64,000 bases of DNA from positions 1-64,000 of the forward strand of contig JAOGYN010000009.1 in assembly GCA_028112705.1 (NCBI GenBank), written 5' to 3'. The notes under the pieces are model-generated. The model did no database searches. It was not told the DNA's origin and saw only the letters and a program-made list of their open reading frames with translations. The stretch is from GCA-002712045 sp028112705. Its GTDB lineage: Bacteria > Pseudomonadota > Alphaproteobacteria > Rhodobacterales > Rhodobacteraceae. The translations under genes and the position numbers were made by a program. Positions 52,207-61,450 of the stretch are shown in pieces (position 1 is the first letter of the stretch; each line of letters opens with the position of its first letter).

Positions 52207-53382
52207 ATGACTAATATTGTTATTGCATCTGCAGCTCGAACAGCGGTTGGTAGTTTTGGTGGTTCATTCGCCAATATACCTGCTCATGATTTGGGCTCTG
52301 CGGTATTAAAGGAGGTTGTTGAAAGATCTGGTATTGATAAGTCAGAGGTTTCAGAAACCATAATGGGCCAAGTTTTGGCAGCTGGGCAGGGTCAAAATCC
52401 TGCACGTCAAGCACATATCAATGCAGGATTGCCAATTAAAAGTGCTGCATGGGGTATCAATCAAGTGTGTGGATCAGGGTTGCGAGCTGTTGCGATTGCC
52501 GCTCAACATATCCAGCTGGAAGATGCTTCTATCGTTATTGCTGGTGGTCAAGAAAGTATGTCGTTAAGCCCTCATGTGGCATTAATGCGTTCAGGTCAAA
52601 AAATGGGTGATATGGCTTTTGTGGACTCTATGATCAAGGACGGACTTTGGGACGCATTTAATGGTTATCATATGGGAAATACGGCTGAAAACATTGCAAA
52701 AAAATGGCAAATTTCTCGGGATACTCAAGATGAATTTGCTGTTTCTTCCCAAAATAAAGCTGAGGTTGCTTTAAAAGCTGGAAAATTTGCAAACGAAATA
52801 GTTCCATTCACAATTTCTACTCGGAAAGGTGACATCATTGTTAATGTAGATGAGTATATCCGGCATGGAGCGACAATGGATACAATGAAAAAGCTTAAAC
52901 CAGCTTTTGACCGAGAAGGGAGCGTAACAGCAGCTAATGCGTCTGGCATAAATGATGGGGCAGCCGCCGCGTTGATGATGACAGCTAAGGAAGCAGAGAG
53001 AAGAGGTGTCGAGCCTTTAGCTCGTATTGTTTCCTATGCAACTGTGGGGGTTGATCCTTCTATAATGGGTATTGGACCGGTTGGTGCCTCTAAGAAAGCT
53101 TTAGAAAAAGCCAATTGGAAAGTTAATGATTTGGATCTGATAGAATCTAATGAAGCTTTCGCCGCTCAGGCATGTGCTGTGAATAAGGAAATGGGTTGGG
53201 ATCCATCTATCGTCAATGTAAATGGTGGCGCTATCGCAATTGGACATCCCATAGGCGCATCTGGTTGTCGAATTTTGAATACCCTATTATTTGAGATGCA
53301 GAAGAGAAATGCAAAAAAAGGTCTTGCTACACTATGTATTGGTGGGGGAATGGGTGTCGCCATGTGTTTAGAGCGATTTTAA
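52207..53382 (+). CDS. phaA: Acetyl-CoA acetyltransferase (beta-ketothiolase)
   Basis: A 391-residue biosynthetic thiolase joining two acetyl-CoA to acetoacetyl-CoA. It has the acyl-accepting Cys in 'NQVCGSGLRAVAIAAQ', 'GGQESMSLSPH', the His in 'NVNGGAIAIGHPIGASG', and the second Cys in 'ATLCIGGGMGVAM'. The gene precedes phaB, 20 bases away, as in PHB synthesis operons, though no PHB synthase is in the window. The same enzyme also serves the ethylmalonyl-CoA pathway, which fits the malyl-CoA lyase at 17 kb. Confidence 0.93.
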   Translation: MTNIVIASAARTAVGSFGGSFANIPAHDLGSAVLKEVVERSGIDKSEVSETIMGQVLAAGQGQNPARQAHINAGLPIKSAAWGINQVCGSGLRAVAIAAQHIQLEDASIVIAGGQESMSLSPHVALMRSGQKMGDMAFVDSMIKDGLWDAFNGYHMGNTAENIAKKWQISRDTQDEFAVSSQNKAEVALKAGKFANEIVPFTISTRKGDIIVNVDEYIRHGATMDTMKKLKPAFDREGSVTAANASGINDGAAAALMMTAKEAERRGVEPLARIVSYATVGVDPSIMGIGPVGASKKALEKANWKVNDLDLIESNEAFAAQACAVNKEMGWDPSIVNVNGGAIAIGHPIGASGCRILNTLLFEMQKRNAKKGLATLCIGGGMGVAMCLERF

Positions 53383-53402
53383 TTTATATAGAAGGAACTA
53401 AA

Positions 53403-54125
53403 ATGAAACGAATAGCATTGGTTACTGGCGGTACCCGTGGCATTGGAGCCGCTATTAGTAGCGCTCTTCAACATGGGGGTTATACTGTGGCTGCAACATA
53501 TTTTGGTGATGATGAAGCCGCAAAAAACTTTAGCCGTGACACAGGAATTTCTACATATAAATGGTCAGTTTCCGATTATGATTCTTGTGTGATGGGCATA
53601 AAAAAAGTTGAAGAAGATCTAGGCACTATCGATATTTTAGTGAACAACGCAGGTATAACCAGAGATGCCATGTTTCATAAAATTACTTTTAGTCAGTGGA
53701 AAGAAGTCATAGATACAAATCTTAATGGTGTTTTTAATATGACCCATCCAATTTGGAATGGCATGCGGGATCGAAAATTTGGTCGAGTAATAAATATTTC
53801 CTCTATAAATGGTCAAAAAGGCCAGATGGGACAGGTTAATTATTCAGCTGCCAAGTCTGGGGACATAGGTTTCTCTAAAGCTTTAGCCCAGGAAGGCGCT
53901 TTTAAAGGAATTACAGTTAACACAATTTGCCCAGGCTACATAGCAACAGATATGGTAAAGGCAGTTCCAGAAAAAGTGCGGGATGCTATAATTTCTCAAA
54001 TTCCTGTTGGCAGATTGGGAGAAGCTTCTGAAATAGCCAGATGCGTAATATTTTTAGCCTCTGATCAAGCTGGATTTATTACAGGATCAACAATAACGGC
54101 AAATGGAGGCCAGTATATAGTATAA
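53403..54125 (+). CDS. phaB: Acetoacetyl-CoA reductase
   Basis: A 240-residue SDR, the PhaB type that reduces acetoacetyl-CoA to (R)-3-hydroxybutyryl-CoA with NADPH. Motifs are 'IALVTGGTRGIGAAISSAL', 'DILVNNAGITRDAMFHK', 'NISSINGQKGQMGQVNYSA' with the Y-x-x-x-K in 'YSAAKSG', and 'FITGSTITANGGQY'. The longest frame begins at 53334 inside phaA; I chose ATG 53403, preceded by GAAGGA. Operon with phaA. Confidence 0.93.
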   Translation: MKRIALVTGGTRGIGAAISSALQHGGYTVAATYFGDDEAAKNFSRDTGISTYKWSVSDYDSCVMGIKKVEEDLGTIDILVNNAGITRDAMFHKITFSQWKEVIDTNLNGVFNMTHPIWNGMRDRKFGRVINISSINGQKGQMGQVNYSAAKSGDIGFSKALAQEGAFKGITVNTICPGYIATDMVKAVPEKVRDAIISQIPVGRLGEASEIARCVIFLASDQAGFITGSTITANGGQYIV

Positions 54126-54159
54126 TTAAAGGCTAAAAATTAATTTTAAAAAAGTTTAT

Positions 54160-54333
54160 CTAATTATATTTTTCTTCCAGCCGATAAATTTTTTCCTTGA
54201 GTTTTAGCTTTAGTTTTTTTAGCAGTATGATATTTTCGTAGTTGATTGAAAGGTTATTTTGAGCGCTTACTATTTCATTTTTAAGGGATTTATGCTTTTG
54301 CTTTAATTTTTTTATATGATTACTCAATGACAT
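54160..54333 (-). CDS. DUF465 (YdcH-like) small coiled-coil protein
   Basis: A 57-residue frame, ATG 54333 to TAG 54162-54160, with AGGAG 10 bases before the ATG. The sequence begins 'MSLSNHIKKLKQKHKSLKNE' and ends with a Leu/Lys-rich 'LLKKLKLKLKEKIYRLEEK', the pattern of DUF465/YdcH proteins: two short helices with a conserved K-H and L-K-x-x-K-L-x-L-K. These small cytoplasmic proteins have no proven function. It fills most of the 335-base gap between phaB and the methyltransferase gene. Confidence 0.75.
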   Translation of the reverse strand: MSLSNHIKKLKQKHKSLKNEIVSAQNNLSINYENIILLKKLKLKLKEKIYRLEEKYN

Positions 54334-54460
54334 AATTTAGATGCTCCTTTTTTATCATGGGTCAATTAAACATCAATAAGTTCAAAAAACCTAAAACTTT
54401 TTTTTAAATAAGTAGTTTAGGCAAAAAAGTGCCCGTAGAATGCAAAACCTACAAAGCTCT

Positions 54461-55225
54461 TTAAATTATTATCGAGTGCCCATTTTCTAAAATATTTGTG
54501 GCTATTTCTGTGAAATCTTTTGAATCAGTTTCATGAAGCTGTTCTTTATGAACAACTAATGGAGGTAATAATGAAAAAGTACCTTTGCTACCTTTTTTCA
54601 TCTGAATTATAATGCGGTTTGCATCAGATTTATGTCGTGAATAGATGGGTTTTATCTTTATATTTCCAAAATATTTGGTACTTTCACTTAAGATATCTGG
54701 TAGACGCTCAGCACCAATTAATAAAGTCGCCATACCTCCTTGTTTTAAGCGTTTTGATGAAATTTTAACCCATTCAGCCAAATTTAATTTTTCACGCAGG
54801 CTTATATTCTTCCCTATATTTTTAGAATGAGTGCCCATATTATTATAGTAAAAGGGAGGGTTTGAGATCACATGGTCAAAACTTTGCTCTTGTAGTTCTT
54901 GGGGTAAATTTTGAATGTCAGCACAGTAAATATTTGCCTTTGAATTTAGGGTCGCATTTTTTTTTGCTAGATCAGCATAGAGTTTTTGGATTTCAACACC
55001 GTTTAGTTTTAAATTACTTATGCGTGCCCCTAAACACATTAAGACAGCACCAACACCACACCCTAGTTCCAATATTTTTTGTGTTTTTTGTGCTGGTATA
55101 GCTGCCGCTAATAAAACAGCATCCATAGAAGATCTGAATCCATTCTTAGGTTGTAGAAGATTTACCCTACCCCCAAGAAAACCATCTTGTGTGGTTTGTC
55201 CCAAATCTACTTTGGTTACATTCAT
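54461..55225 (-). CDS. tRNA1(Val) adenine-N6 methyltransferase-like (TrmN6/YfiC family)
   Basis: A 254-residue SAM-dependent methyltransferase. It has 'ILELGCGVGAVLMCLGAR' (SAM motif I), 'NGVEIQKLYADLA', and the N6-adenine signature 'VISNPPFYYN' (NPPF/Y). This matches TrmN6/YfiC, which methylates A37 of tRNA-Val; some relatives act on other targets. The N-terminal 'TTQDGFLGGRVNLLQPKNGF' is characteristic. It overlaps the DUF2007 gene (ATGA), so both are co-transcribed. Confidence 0.83.
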   Translation of the reverse strand: MNVTKVDLGQTTQDGFLGGRVNLLQPKNGFRSSMDAVLLAAAIPAQKTQKILELGCGVGAVLMCLGARISNLKLNGVEIQKLYADLAKKNATLNSKANIYCADIQNLPQELQEQSFDHVISNPPFYYNNMGTHSKNIGKNISLREKLNLAEWVKISSKRLKQGGMATLLIGAERLPDILSESTKYFGNIKIKPIYSRHKSDANRIIIQMKKGSKGTFSLLPPLVVHKEQLHETDSKDFTEIATNILENGHSIII

Positions 55226-55434
55226 GCTAGTTCTATACCATTATCCAATAATATCTTCTCAGCTTCAACGATTGCACTATCTGGAACTAATATTCGTCTA
55301 GGAAGTATGTTTATTGATCCCTCCAACGCACTCATATGGACGTCTAATTCAAAGTAATCTATACTCTCATTTGTTAAAAGTAATTTTATGTGTGCGATGG
55401 TAGTCAAATCATTTGTTCTAATAAGTTCTTTCAT
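55222..55434 (-). CDS. DUF2007 domain protein
   Basis: A 70-residue small protein of the DUF2007 family, described as a putative signal-transducing or metal-binding domain. 'MKELIRTNDLTTIAHIKLLL', 'SIDYFELDVHMSALEG' and 'ILVPDSAIVEAEKIL' fit the family's beta-alpha-beta pattern, including an 'I.yf..d.......G' core. A longer frame to 55542 exists but would read over the polyprenyl synthase start; ATG 55434 gives the usual size. Divergent from polyprenyl synthase by only 47 bases. Confidence 0.78.
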   Translation of the reverse strand: MKELIRTNDLTTIAHIKLLLTNESIDYFELDVHMSALEGSINILPRRILVPDSAIVEAEKILLDNGIELA

Positions 55435-55481
55435 AAAAATACTAAAGACTGAATGGTTTACATTGTCGAGACAAACTATAT

Positions 55482-56486
55482 ATGAAAAATATGAATAATA
55501 ATAAAAATAATCCAATAGAAGTTTTACAGTTGTATCTGGCATCGGAAATGCACTCAGTGAATCGCTTAATCAATACTTATATGAAGTCAGAAACGGCACC
55601 AATAATTTCAAAACTTGCCAACCATCTCATTAATGCTGGTGGTAAAAGATTACGTCCTTTACTTACTTTAGCTGCAGCAAATTTATGCAATTATAATGGT
55701 ACTTCACACGTTAAACTGGCTGCTGCGATTGAATTTATACACACAGCCACTCTTTTACACGATGATGTAGTTGATGAAAGTTTACAAAGAAGGGGTAAGC
55801 CTACTGCGAACCTTTTGTGGGACAATCAATCATCTATTTTGGTAGGTGACTATCTTTTTTCAAAATCGTTTCAACTTATGGTTGAGGCGGGTTCGTTAAA
55901 GGTTTTGTCTGTATTAGCTGATGCATCAGCTACGATATCTGAGGGAGAAATTCTACAATTGAGCGCTGTTAAAAATATAAATACTGATGAAGAAACTTAT
56001 TTTAAAATTATTGATGGAAAAACAGCTGCTCTGTTTTCAGCAGCGACGAAAGTTGGTGCAATTATCTCTAATATGGATGAAACCCATGTTGATGCACTTA
56101 CGAATTTTGGAAAAGCATTGGGTATAAGTTTTCAATTAACAGATGATTTATTAGACTATACTGGCTTTGAGGAAAGTTTAGGGAAAAATATTGGTGATGA
56201 TTACCGAGAAGGTAAGATAACCCTTCCACTTATCAAAGCTATAAATAAATCCTCTGGTGACGAAATTATTTTTTGGGAAAAAACAGTTGGTAAAGGTGTG
56301 CAAGAACCATCTGATCTAAAGCAAGCTTTATTTTTGATGAAAAAATATGGTACACTTAATGACACCCGTCACGAGGCGATCATATGGGCCACTAAGGCGG
56401 CTGATTACCTTGAAATATTTCCGGAATGTGAAATGAAAACCACTTTGAAAGAATTAACATCCTTTGTTGTCTCTAGGGTTAATTAA
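55482..56486 (+). CDS. Polyprenyl diphosphate synthase (ubiquinone side chain)
   Basis: A 334-residue trans-isoprenyl diphosphate synthase of the IspB/DdsA type, which builds the long isoprenoid tail of ubiquinone. The first aspartate-rich motif is 'LLHDDVVDESLQRRGKPT', the second 'QLTDDLLDYTG', and 'GGKRLRPLLTLAAA' binds substrate diphosphate. Chain length (octaprenyl versus decaprenyl) is not certain from sequence alone. It ends with a 4-base overlap with convergent ispE. Confidence 0.9.
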   Translation: MKNMNNNKNNPIEVLQLYLASEMHSVNRLINTYMKSETAPIISKLANHLINAGGKRLRPLLTLAAANLCNYNGTSHVKLAAAIEFIHTATLLHDDVVDESLQRRGKPTANLLWDNQSSILVGDYLFSKSFQLMVEAGSLKVLSVLADASATISEGEILQLSAVKNINTDEETYFKIIDGKTAALFSAATKVGAIISNMDETHVDALTNFGKALGISFQLTDDLLDYTGFEESLGKNIGDDYREGKITLPLIKAINKSSGDEIIFWEKTVGKGVQEPSDLKQALFLMKKYGTLNDTRHEAIIWATKAADYLEIFPECEMKTTLKELTSFVVSRVN

Positions 56487-57310
56487 ATTAATTTAACCAT
56501 CTTACACCACATGTTAGGAAATTTTATTTTTGCCTGTGATAATGCTCTCATCGCACTTACCTCATCATCAAATAAGCCAAAACAAGTCGTGCCAGATCCA
56601 GACATTTGGGTGTAGTAATTGCCTTTTTGTACATTCAGAAAATTAATTATATCTCTTAAAAGAGGTACAATAGTAATTGAAGTTTGAAGTAAGTCATTTC
56701 TTAATTTATTAAGATAATTTGCAAACTCTTCAATTGAATCAGTACCTTTAAAAGTACACATTTTCTCATTATGTTTATTTTTAAGATTATTAAAAACCTT
56801 CGCTGTTGATAAGCCAATATTTGGTTTGATTAAAACAATATGTAAGTTACTTGGAATAGAGACCGGAGTAATTTTTTCACCAATACCTTGAACAATTGCT
56901 GTTTCTTTTAACAGACAAATGGGCACATCAGCCCCTAACACTTCCGGTGTTTTGGGAATCGGTATATTCCACAATTTTGATAGTGAGCGTAGCGTTGCTG
57001 CAGCATCTGCTGAGCCTCCACCCAACCCAGCTTCGACTGGTAGATTTTTTATTAAATTAATATGTGCTTTACCATCTGGCAATAAAAATTTGGCAGCTTT
57101 TATTACAATATTATCAGTGTCTTTTGGAACATTATCAGCAAAAGGACCCTCAATCGTTAACTTTAACTCATTGGAAGTTCTTACTTCAATTATGTCTCCA
57201 ATATTGGCAAAAGTTACTAAACTGTGTAGTTCATGATAACCATTTGACTTTAAACCTCGCACATGGAGGGCCAAGTTAACCTTTGCTGCAGCGAACGAGT
57301 TAATTTTCAT
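56483..57310 (-). CDS. ispE: 4-diphosphocytidyl-2-C-methyl-D-erythritol kinase
   Basis: A 275-residue GHMP kinase of the MEP pathway that phosphorylates CDP-methylerythritol for isoprenoid synthesis. It shows 'AAAKVNLALHVRGLKSNGYH' at the N-terminus, the GHMP ATP motif 'PVEAGLGGGSADAAATLR', 'GADVPICL' and the C-terminal 'QMSGSGTTCFGLF'. The isoprenoid precursors feed the polyprenyl synthase beside it. The TPR gene ends 12 bases upstream on the same strand, so they are probably co-transcribed. Confidence 0.94.
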   Translation of the reverse strand: MKINSFAAAKVNLALHVRGLKSNGYHELHSLVTFANIGDIIEVRTSNELKLTIEGPFADNVPKDTDNIVIKAAKFLLPDGKAHINLIKNLPVEAGLGGGSADAAATLRSLSKLWNIPIPKTPEVLGADVPICLLKETAIVQGIGEKITPVSIPSNLHIVLIKPNIGLSTAKVFNNLKNKHNEKMCTFKGTDSIEEFANYLNKLRNDLLQTSITIVPLLRDIINFLNVQKGNYYTQMSGSGTTCFGLFDDEVSAMRALSQAKIKFPNMWCKMVKLI

Positions 57311-57322
57311 TACAAGATGGGG

Positions 57323-58993
57323 TCATTCAGTTTCAGATATTAAGACGGCGTCTAAACCAATATTTAATTTTTTATTAATTCTTTTAGCATCTTTTTCTTC
57401 TGGATCAAAACTTAACGCACGACGCCACTGAAACTCAGCTTCTGTGTGACGATCAACAGCCCAATATACATCTCCTAAATGGTCATTTATAATAGGATCT
57501 AAGGGCATTAGCTCTGTGGCTCGCTCCATATGGATTACAGCTTCTGAATATTTTTCCAACCGATAGAGAGCCCACCCTAGGCTGTCTGTTATATAGCCAT
57601 CATTTGGTTGACCTCTTACAGCTCGTTTAATTAAGTCTAGAGCCTCTTCTAAATGTATTCCTTTTTCAACAAGAGAGTATCCAAAATAATTTAATAATGA
57701 TGGTTGGTTGGGCTCTATTGCTAATGCTTTTCTGAAATCTACTTCAGCTAATTCCCAATTTCCTAGACGTTCATTGCAAATACCTTTTGCATAATATTCA
57801 AACCAACTCTTCAGGCCTTTATTCTCTATCAGAAGGATTGCTTCATTATATATAATTGAAGCTTCAAGGAACTTTTCACTGCGCCTTAATGAGTTTCCTA
57901 GTGTTGTGTGTAGCTCTATATCCTTCGGATTATCTCTTACTAAGGCTATTAAAACTTCGATCGAACCTTCTTCTTTACCTTGAAAAAAAAGTGCATTTGC
58001 TCGTCCTATTTCGGCATTCTTGAATTTAATATGATTGTTGGGAACATTATTGTAATTTTCAATTGTAAGTTTGTATTGCTCCAAATTCAAAAGGTTTTTA
58101 GATATTAATAAAATGTTCTCAATGTTTTTATTATCTATATGATGCACCAATCGTGAATAAATGAGTGATAAAGCATAGTCTTTTTCGTTATTTATTGCAT
58201 TAGCAACAGTATAAAGTGCTAATGCAGCCCCTTGTTTTGAATTGGTAATATAATCATATTTAACTGGTGCTCCAGCATCTATCAAACGGCGTAATTTGGA
58301 GATCTCAAGGTCATCATTTCCAATTAAAAACCTATCTAATAATTCAACGGCTTCTAGGTTCTTTCCTATTTGCGCCATTATTTGAGCATGGGCAATTACT
58401 GACTCTCGATCAATTAAATTAGAACCATTTGTAAAATTAGATAAAATGGCATCTGCTTTTTCAAAATCACCTACCATTGCGAGGGCAAGTGCTAGGTGAT
58501 TTCGTGAGATAGAACCCAGCTTTTTGGCGTTTTCAGATTCCTTGAAATAATTTAACCCCTTCCCAATATTTCCAGCGCCTATTTCCAGCCAACCGGTTAG
58601 TATAGCTTCCAAATATATATTGAATTGATTTGGTTCATTTAATAATAATTTTGCCCTATTAAATTCTTCATTCTTAATGGCATTTGTGAGCATCAATAGT
58701 GAAGTTATTGGTGCCTCTTCTTTGAGTTTTATTAACCTTTTGGAAAAAAATAATGCATCTGAAAAATTACCATTTTTTATGTTTGATCTTACAGCTCCAT
58801 TAAGTAGCAAAACATTATAGGCATCGTTTTCTAATGAAAGTGAGTAAAATTTTGAGGCAGAAGAAAAGTCATTGTTACGTTCTGCATGAATTGCTGACAG
58901 ATATGATCCAGCGTTGTTATCTGAGGTTGCACTAAATGCTGTAAAGCACCAGATTAGCAAAGCGTATGAGGTATATTTAATATTAAGGTTCAA
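57323..58993 (-). CDS. Exported TPR-repeat protein
   Basis: A 556-residue protein with a signal peptide (residues 1-22) and tetratricopeptide repeats through most of its length, clearest near the C-terminus: 'AEVDFRKALAIEPNQPSLLN', 'DSLGWALYRLEKYSEAVIHM' and 'NDHLGDVYWAVDRHTEAEFQ'. TPR arrays are protein-binding scaffolds. The gene sits between ETF-QO and ispE, an order I recall from Rhodobacterales. Periplasmic location and a partner-binding role are inferred; no enzyme domain is visible. Confidence 0.85.
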   Translation of the reverse strand: MNLNIKYTSYALLIWCFTAFSATSDNNAGSYLSAIHAERNNDFSSASKFYSLSLENDAYNVLLLNGAVRSNIKNGNFSDALFFSKRLIKLKEEAPITSLLMLTNAIKNEEFNRAKLLLNEPNQFNIYLEAILTGWLEIGAGNIGKGLNYFKESENAKKLGSISRNHLALALAMVGDFEKADAILSNFTNGSNLIDRESVIAHAQIMAQIGKNLEAVELLDRFLIGNDDLEISKLRRLIDAGAPVKYDYITNSKQGAALALYTVANAINNEKDYALSLIYSRLVHHIDNKNIENILLISKNLLNLEQYKLTIENYNNVPNNHIKFKNAEIGRANALFFQGKEEGSIEVLIALVRDNPKDIELHTTLGNSLRRSEKFLEASIIYNEAILLIENKGLKSWFEYYAKGICNERLGNWELAEVDFRKALAIEPNQPSLLNYFGYSLVEKGIHLEEALDLIKRAVRGQPNDGYITDSLGWALYRLEKYSEAVIHMERATELMPLDPIINDHLGDVYWAVDRHTEAEFQWRRALSFDPEEKDAKRINKKLNIGLDAVLISETE

Positions 58994-59086
58994 AAGAAAT
59001 ATCCGTATTTATGAAATTAAAGGTAGCCTTGTAGTTATGCCAAATCAACATGATACTTAAATTCCAAATAAAGTTTTATTATTTCG

Positions 59087-60742
59087 TCACATATTTGGAT
59101 AGTTAGGACCTTCACCGCCCTGTGGAGTAACCCAAGTTATATTTTGACTTGGGTCTTTAATGTCACAAGTTTTGCAGTGAACACAGTTTTGAGCGTTAAT
59201 TTGAAATATTGGATCAGATCCATCCTCTTTTGTTATTATTTCATACACTCCAGCTGGACAGTATTTTTGAGCGGGTTCTGCAAATTTGGGTAAATTTATT
59301 TTAATAGGAATTGAGGGATCTTTTAACTGCAAATGGCAAGGCTGCTCTTCTTCATGATTTGTTGCAGAAAAACTAACGTTAGTTAAGCGATCAAAACTTA
59401 TTTTTCCATCTGGTCGCGGATATTCAAGAATTTTGTGATCAGATGCATTACCAGTTGATTCTGCATCATTTTTACCATGTTTCAAAGTTCCAAGAGGGTT
59501 CCAGCCAGTAAGATTTGCCACCCACATATCGAACCCACCAAGAATAAGGGAAGGAAATAATCCAAATTTTGACCATAATGGTTTAACATTTTTTACTCGT
59601 TTTAAATCTTTCGCAATTGGTCCTGACAATAAGTCTTGTTCATATTTTTCAAGTTCGTCACCCGATCTGCCATTCTTAATAGCATTTGCAGCTGCTTCAG
59701 CAGCAAAAATACCCGATAACATTGCATTGTGATTACCCTTAATTCGAGGAACATTAACTAAACCAGCCGAGCAACCTAACAAAGCACCCCCAGGAAAAAT
59801 TACTTTTGGAATTGATTGCCAACCGCCTTCTGTTATTGCCCTGGCACCATACGCTACTCTTTTTCCACCTTGCAATAATTTGGCTATCTTAGGATGATGC
59901 TTGAATCTTTGGAATTCCATGTACGGAAAAAGATGTGGATTTTTATAATTTAAATGCACCACAAAACCAATGTATATTTGATTATTGTCAAGATGGTAAA
60001 TAAAAGATCCACCCCCTGCATTTCCACCTAATGGCCATCCCATCGTATGGGTGACGGTTCCCTCTTCATGATTTTTAGGGTCAATTTCCCAAATTTCTTT
60101 CATGCCTAGGCCAAACTTTGGCACATCACAATTTGCATCCAACGCATAATGTTTTATTAATTCCTTTGAAAGAGACCCTCTTACTCCCTCAGATAAGAAC
60201 ACATATTTACCTCTTAATTCCATGCCTGGTTCATAACCATCGCCAGTTGTTCCATCTTTATTCTTTCCAAATTCGCCTGCTATAACACCGACAAGTTCAT
60301 TTTTCTCTCCAAACACTAGTTCTGAACAGGCCATGCCTGGGAAAATTTCTACTCCGAGCTCTTCTGCTTGTTCTGCCATCCATCGACAAACATTTGCCAT
60401 AGAAACAATATAATTTCCGTGATTATTCATTAAAGGAGGCATTGGAAAGTTTGGAATTCTTATTGACCCTGTCTCCCCTAGAATTAAAAAATTATCTTTT
60501 TTTACTGGGACGGTTATAGGTGCGCCCTTGGTTTTCCAGTTTGGAATTAATGAATCTAAGCCACAGGTGTCTAGAACTGCACCTGATAAAATATGAGCCC
60601 CAACTTCAGATCCCTTTTCTAGAACTACTACATCAAGATCTGCATTAAGTTGTTTTAACCTGATAGCTGCTGACAGACCAGCTGGTCCTGCCCCAACGAT
60701 TACAACGTCATAATCCATGCTTTCACGTTCAATGTTCAACAT
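59087..60742 (-). CDS. Electron transfer flavoprotein-ubiquinone oxidoreductase
   Basis: A 551-residue ETF-QO that takes electrons from ETF (fed by acyl-CoA, sarcosine and dimethylglycine dehydrogenases) into ubiquinone. The FAD motif is 'DVVIVGAGPAGLSAAIRL', with 'VLEKGSEVGAHILSGAV' and 'GCSAGLVNVPRIKGNHNAM'. A 4Fe-4S ferredoxin-like end has 'CPAGVYEI' and 'NCVHCKTCDIKDPSQNITW'. Full length. ATG 60742 has AAGGG upstream; ATG 60721 is an alternative. Fits the acyl-CoA and demethylation genes elsewhere in the window. Confidence 0.95.
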   Translation of the reverse strand: MLNIERESMDYDVVIVGAGPAGLSAAIRLKQLNADLDVVVLEKGSEVGAHILSGAVLDTCGLDSLIPNWKTKGAPITVPVKKDNFLILGETGSIRIPNFPMPPLMNNHGNYIVSMANVCRWMAEQAEELGVEIFPGMACSELVFGEKNELVGVIAGEFGKNKDGTTGDGYEPGMELRGKYVFLSEGVRGSLSKELIKHYALDANCDVPKFGLGMKEIWEIDPKNHEEGTVTHTMGWPLGGNAGGGSFIYHLDNNQIYIGFVVHLNYKNPHLFPYMEFQRFKHHPKIAKLLQGGKRVAYGARAITEGGWQSIPKVIFPGGALLGCSAGLVNVPRIKGNHNAMLSGIFAAEAAANAIKNGRSGDELEKYEQDLLSGPIAKDLKRVKNVKPLWSKFGLFPSLILGGFDMWVANLTGWNPLGTLKHGKNDAESTGNASDHKILEYPRPDGKISFDRLTNVSFSATNHEEEQPCHLQLKDPSIPIKINLPKFAEPAQKYCPAGVYEIITKEDGSDPIFQINAQNCVHCKTCDIKDPSQNITWVTPQGGEGPNYPNM

Positions 60743-60979
60743 TTTATATTACCCTTCTTAGTATTATAAGGCTAAAACTAGTAATTATAATATAATGCAC
60801 TAAAGTAATGCCCGTCATAAGGTCAAATGTTATATTGCTTCATCAAGTCGCATCTGACTTGTGAGTAATCTTTTTGTTGAAAATAAAAAGTGTCACTTTT
60901 CAAGACTAGCTTGACTTTATCAGGTATGATATTAATAAAATTAAGACAATATACTCTTTTGGAAAGAAATTTTTAAGCT

Positions 60980-61450
60980 ATGGAAAAGATACCAATGACA
61001 TCGTCTGGTTACAATGATCTGGACATGGAGTTAAAAAAGTTACGCTCATCTGAAAGACCAACTATTATTAAGGCAATAGCTGAGGCTCGAGAGCATGGGG
61101 ATTTATCTGAAAATGCAGAATACCATTCTGCCAGAGAAAAGCAAAGTTTTATAGAAGGTAGAATTAAAGAACTCGAGTCAGTAATAGGTTTGGCTGAGAT
61201 AATAGATATTTCTAAATTATCAGGAGCTATAAAATTTGGGGCTACGGTAAAGTTAATTGATGAGGATACTGAGCTAGAGGTCACTTATAAATTTGTTGGT
61301 GAATTTGAAGCTGATTTAGAGAAAAATCTTTTGAATATAAAGTCTCCATTAGCTAGAGCGCTAATTGGTAAAGATATTGGAGATAGTGTTGATGTAAAAA
61401 CTCCTGGGGGTACAAGAAGTTATGAAGTACTTGAGGTGGGCTATGTCTAA
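60980..61450 (+). CDS. greA: Transcription elongation factor GreA
   Basis: A 156-residue GreA that rescues backtracked RNA polymerase. The N-terminal antiparallel coiled coil ends in the tip 'EHGDLSENAEYHSAREKQ' with the catalytic acidic residues, and the FKBP-like C-terminal domain has 'VDVKTPGGTRSYEVLEV'. Normal length. GGAAAG lies about 14 bases ahead of the ATG. Its last eight bases overlap the start of the membrane protein gene that follows. Confidence 0.95.
   Translation: MEKIPMTSSGYNDLDMELKKLRSSERPTIIKAIAEAREHGDLSENAEYHSAREKQSFIEGRIKELESVIGLAEIIDISKLSGAIKFGATVKLIDEDTELEVTYKFVGEFEADLEKNLLNIKSPLARALIGKDIGDSVDVKTPGGTRSYEVLEVGYV

Noticed and set aside
52028..52210. 60-residue plus-strand frame ahead of phaA
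   Set aside because: Composition is just AT-rich translation (Ile, Asn, Lys, Tyr), it lacks a ribosome binding site and overlaps the phaA start; more likely the promoter/leader region.
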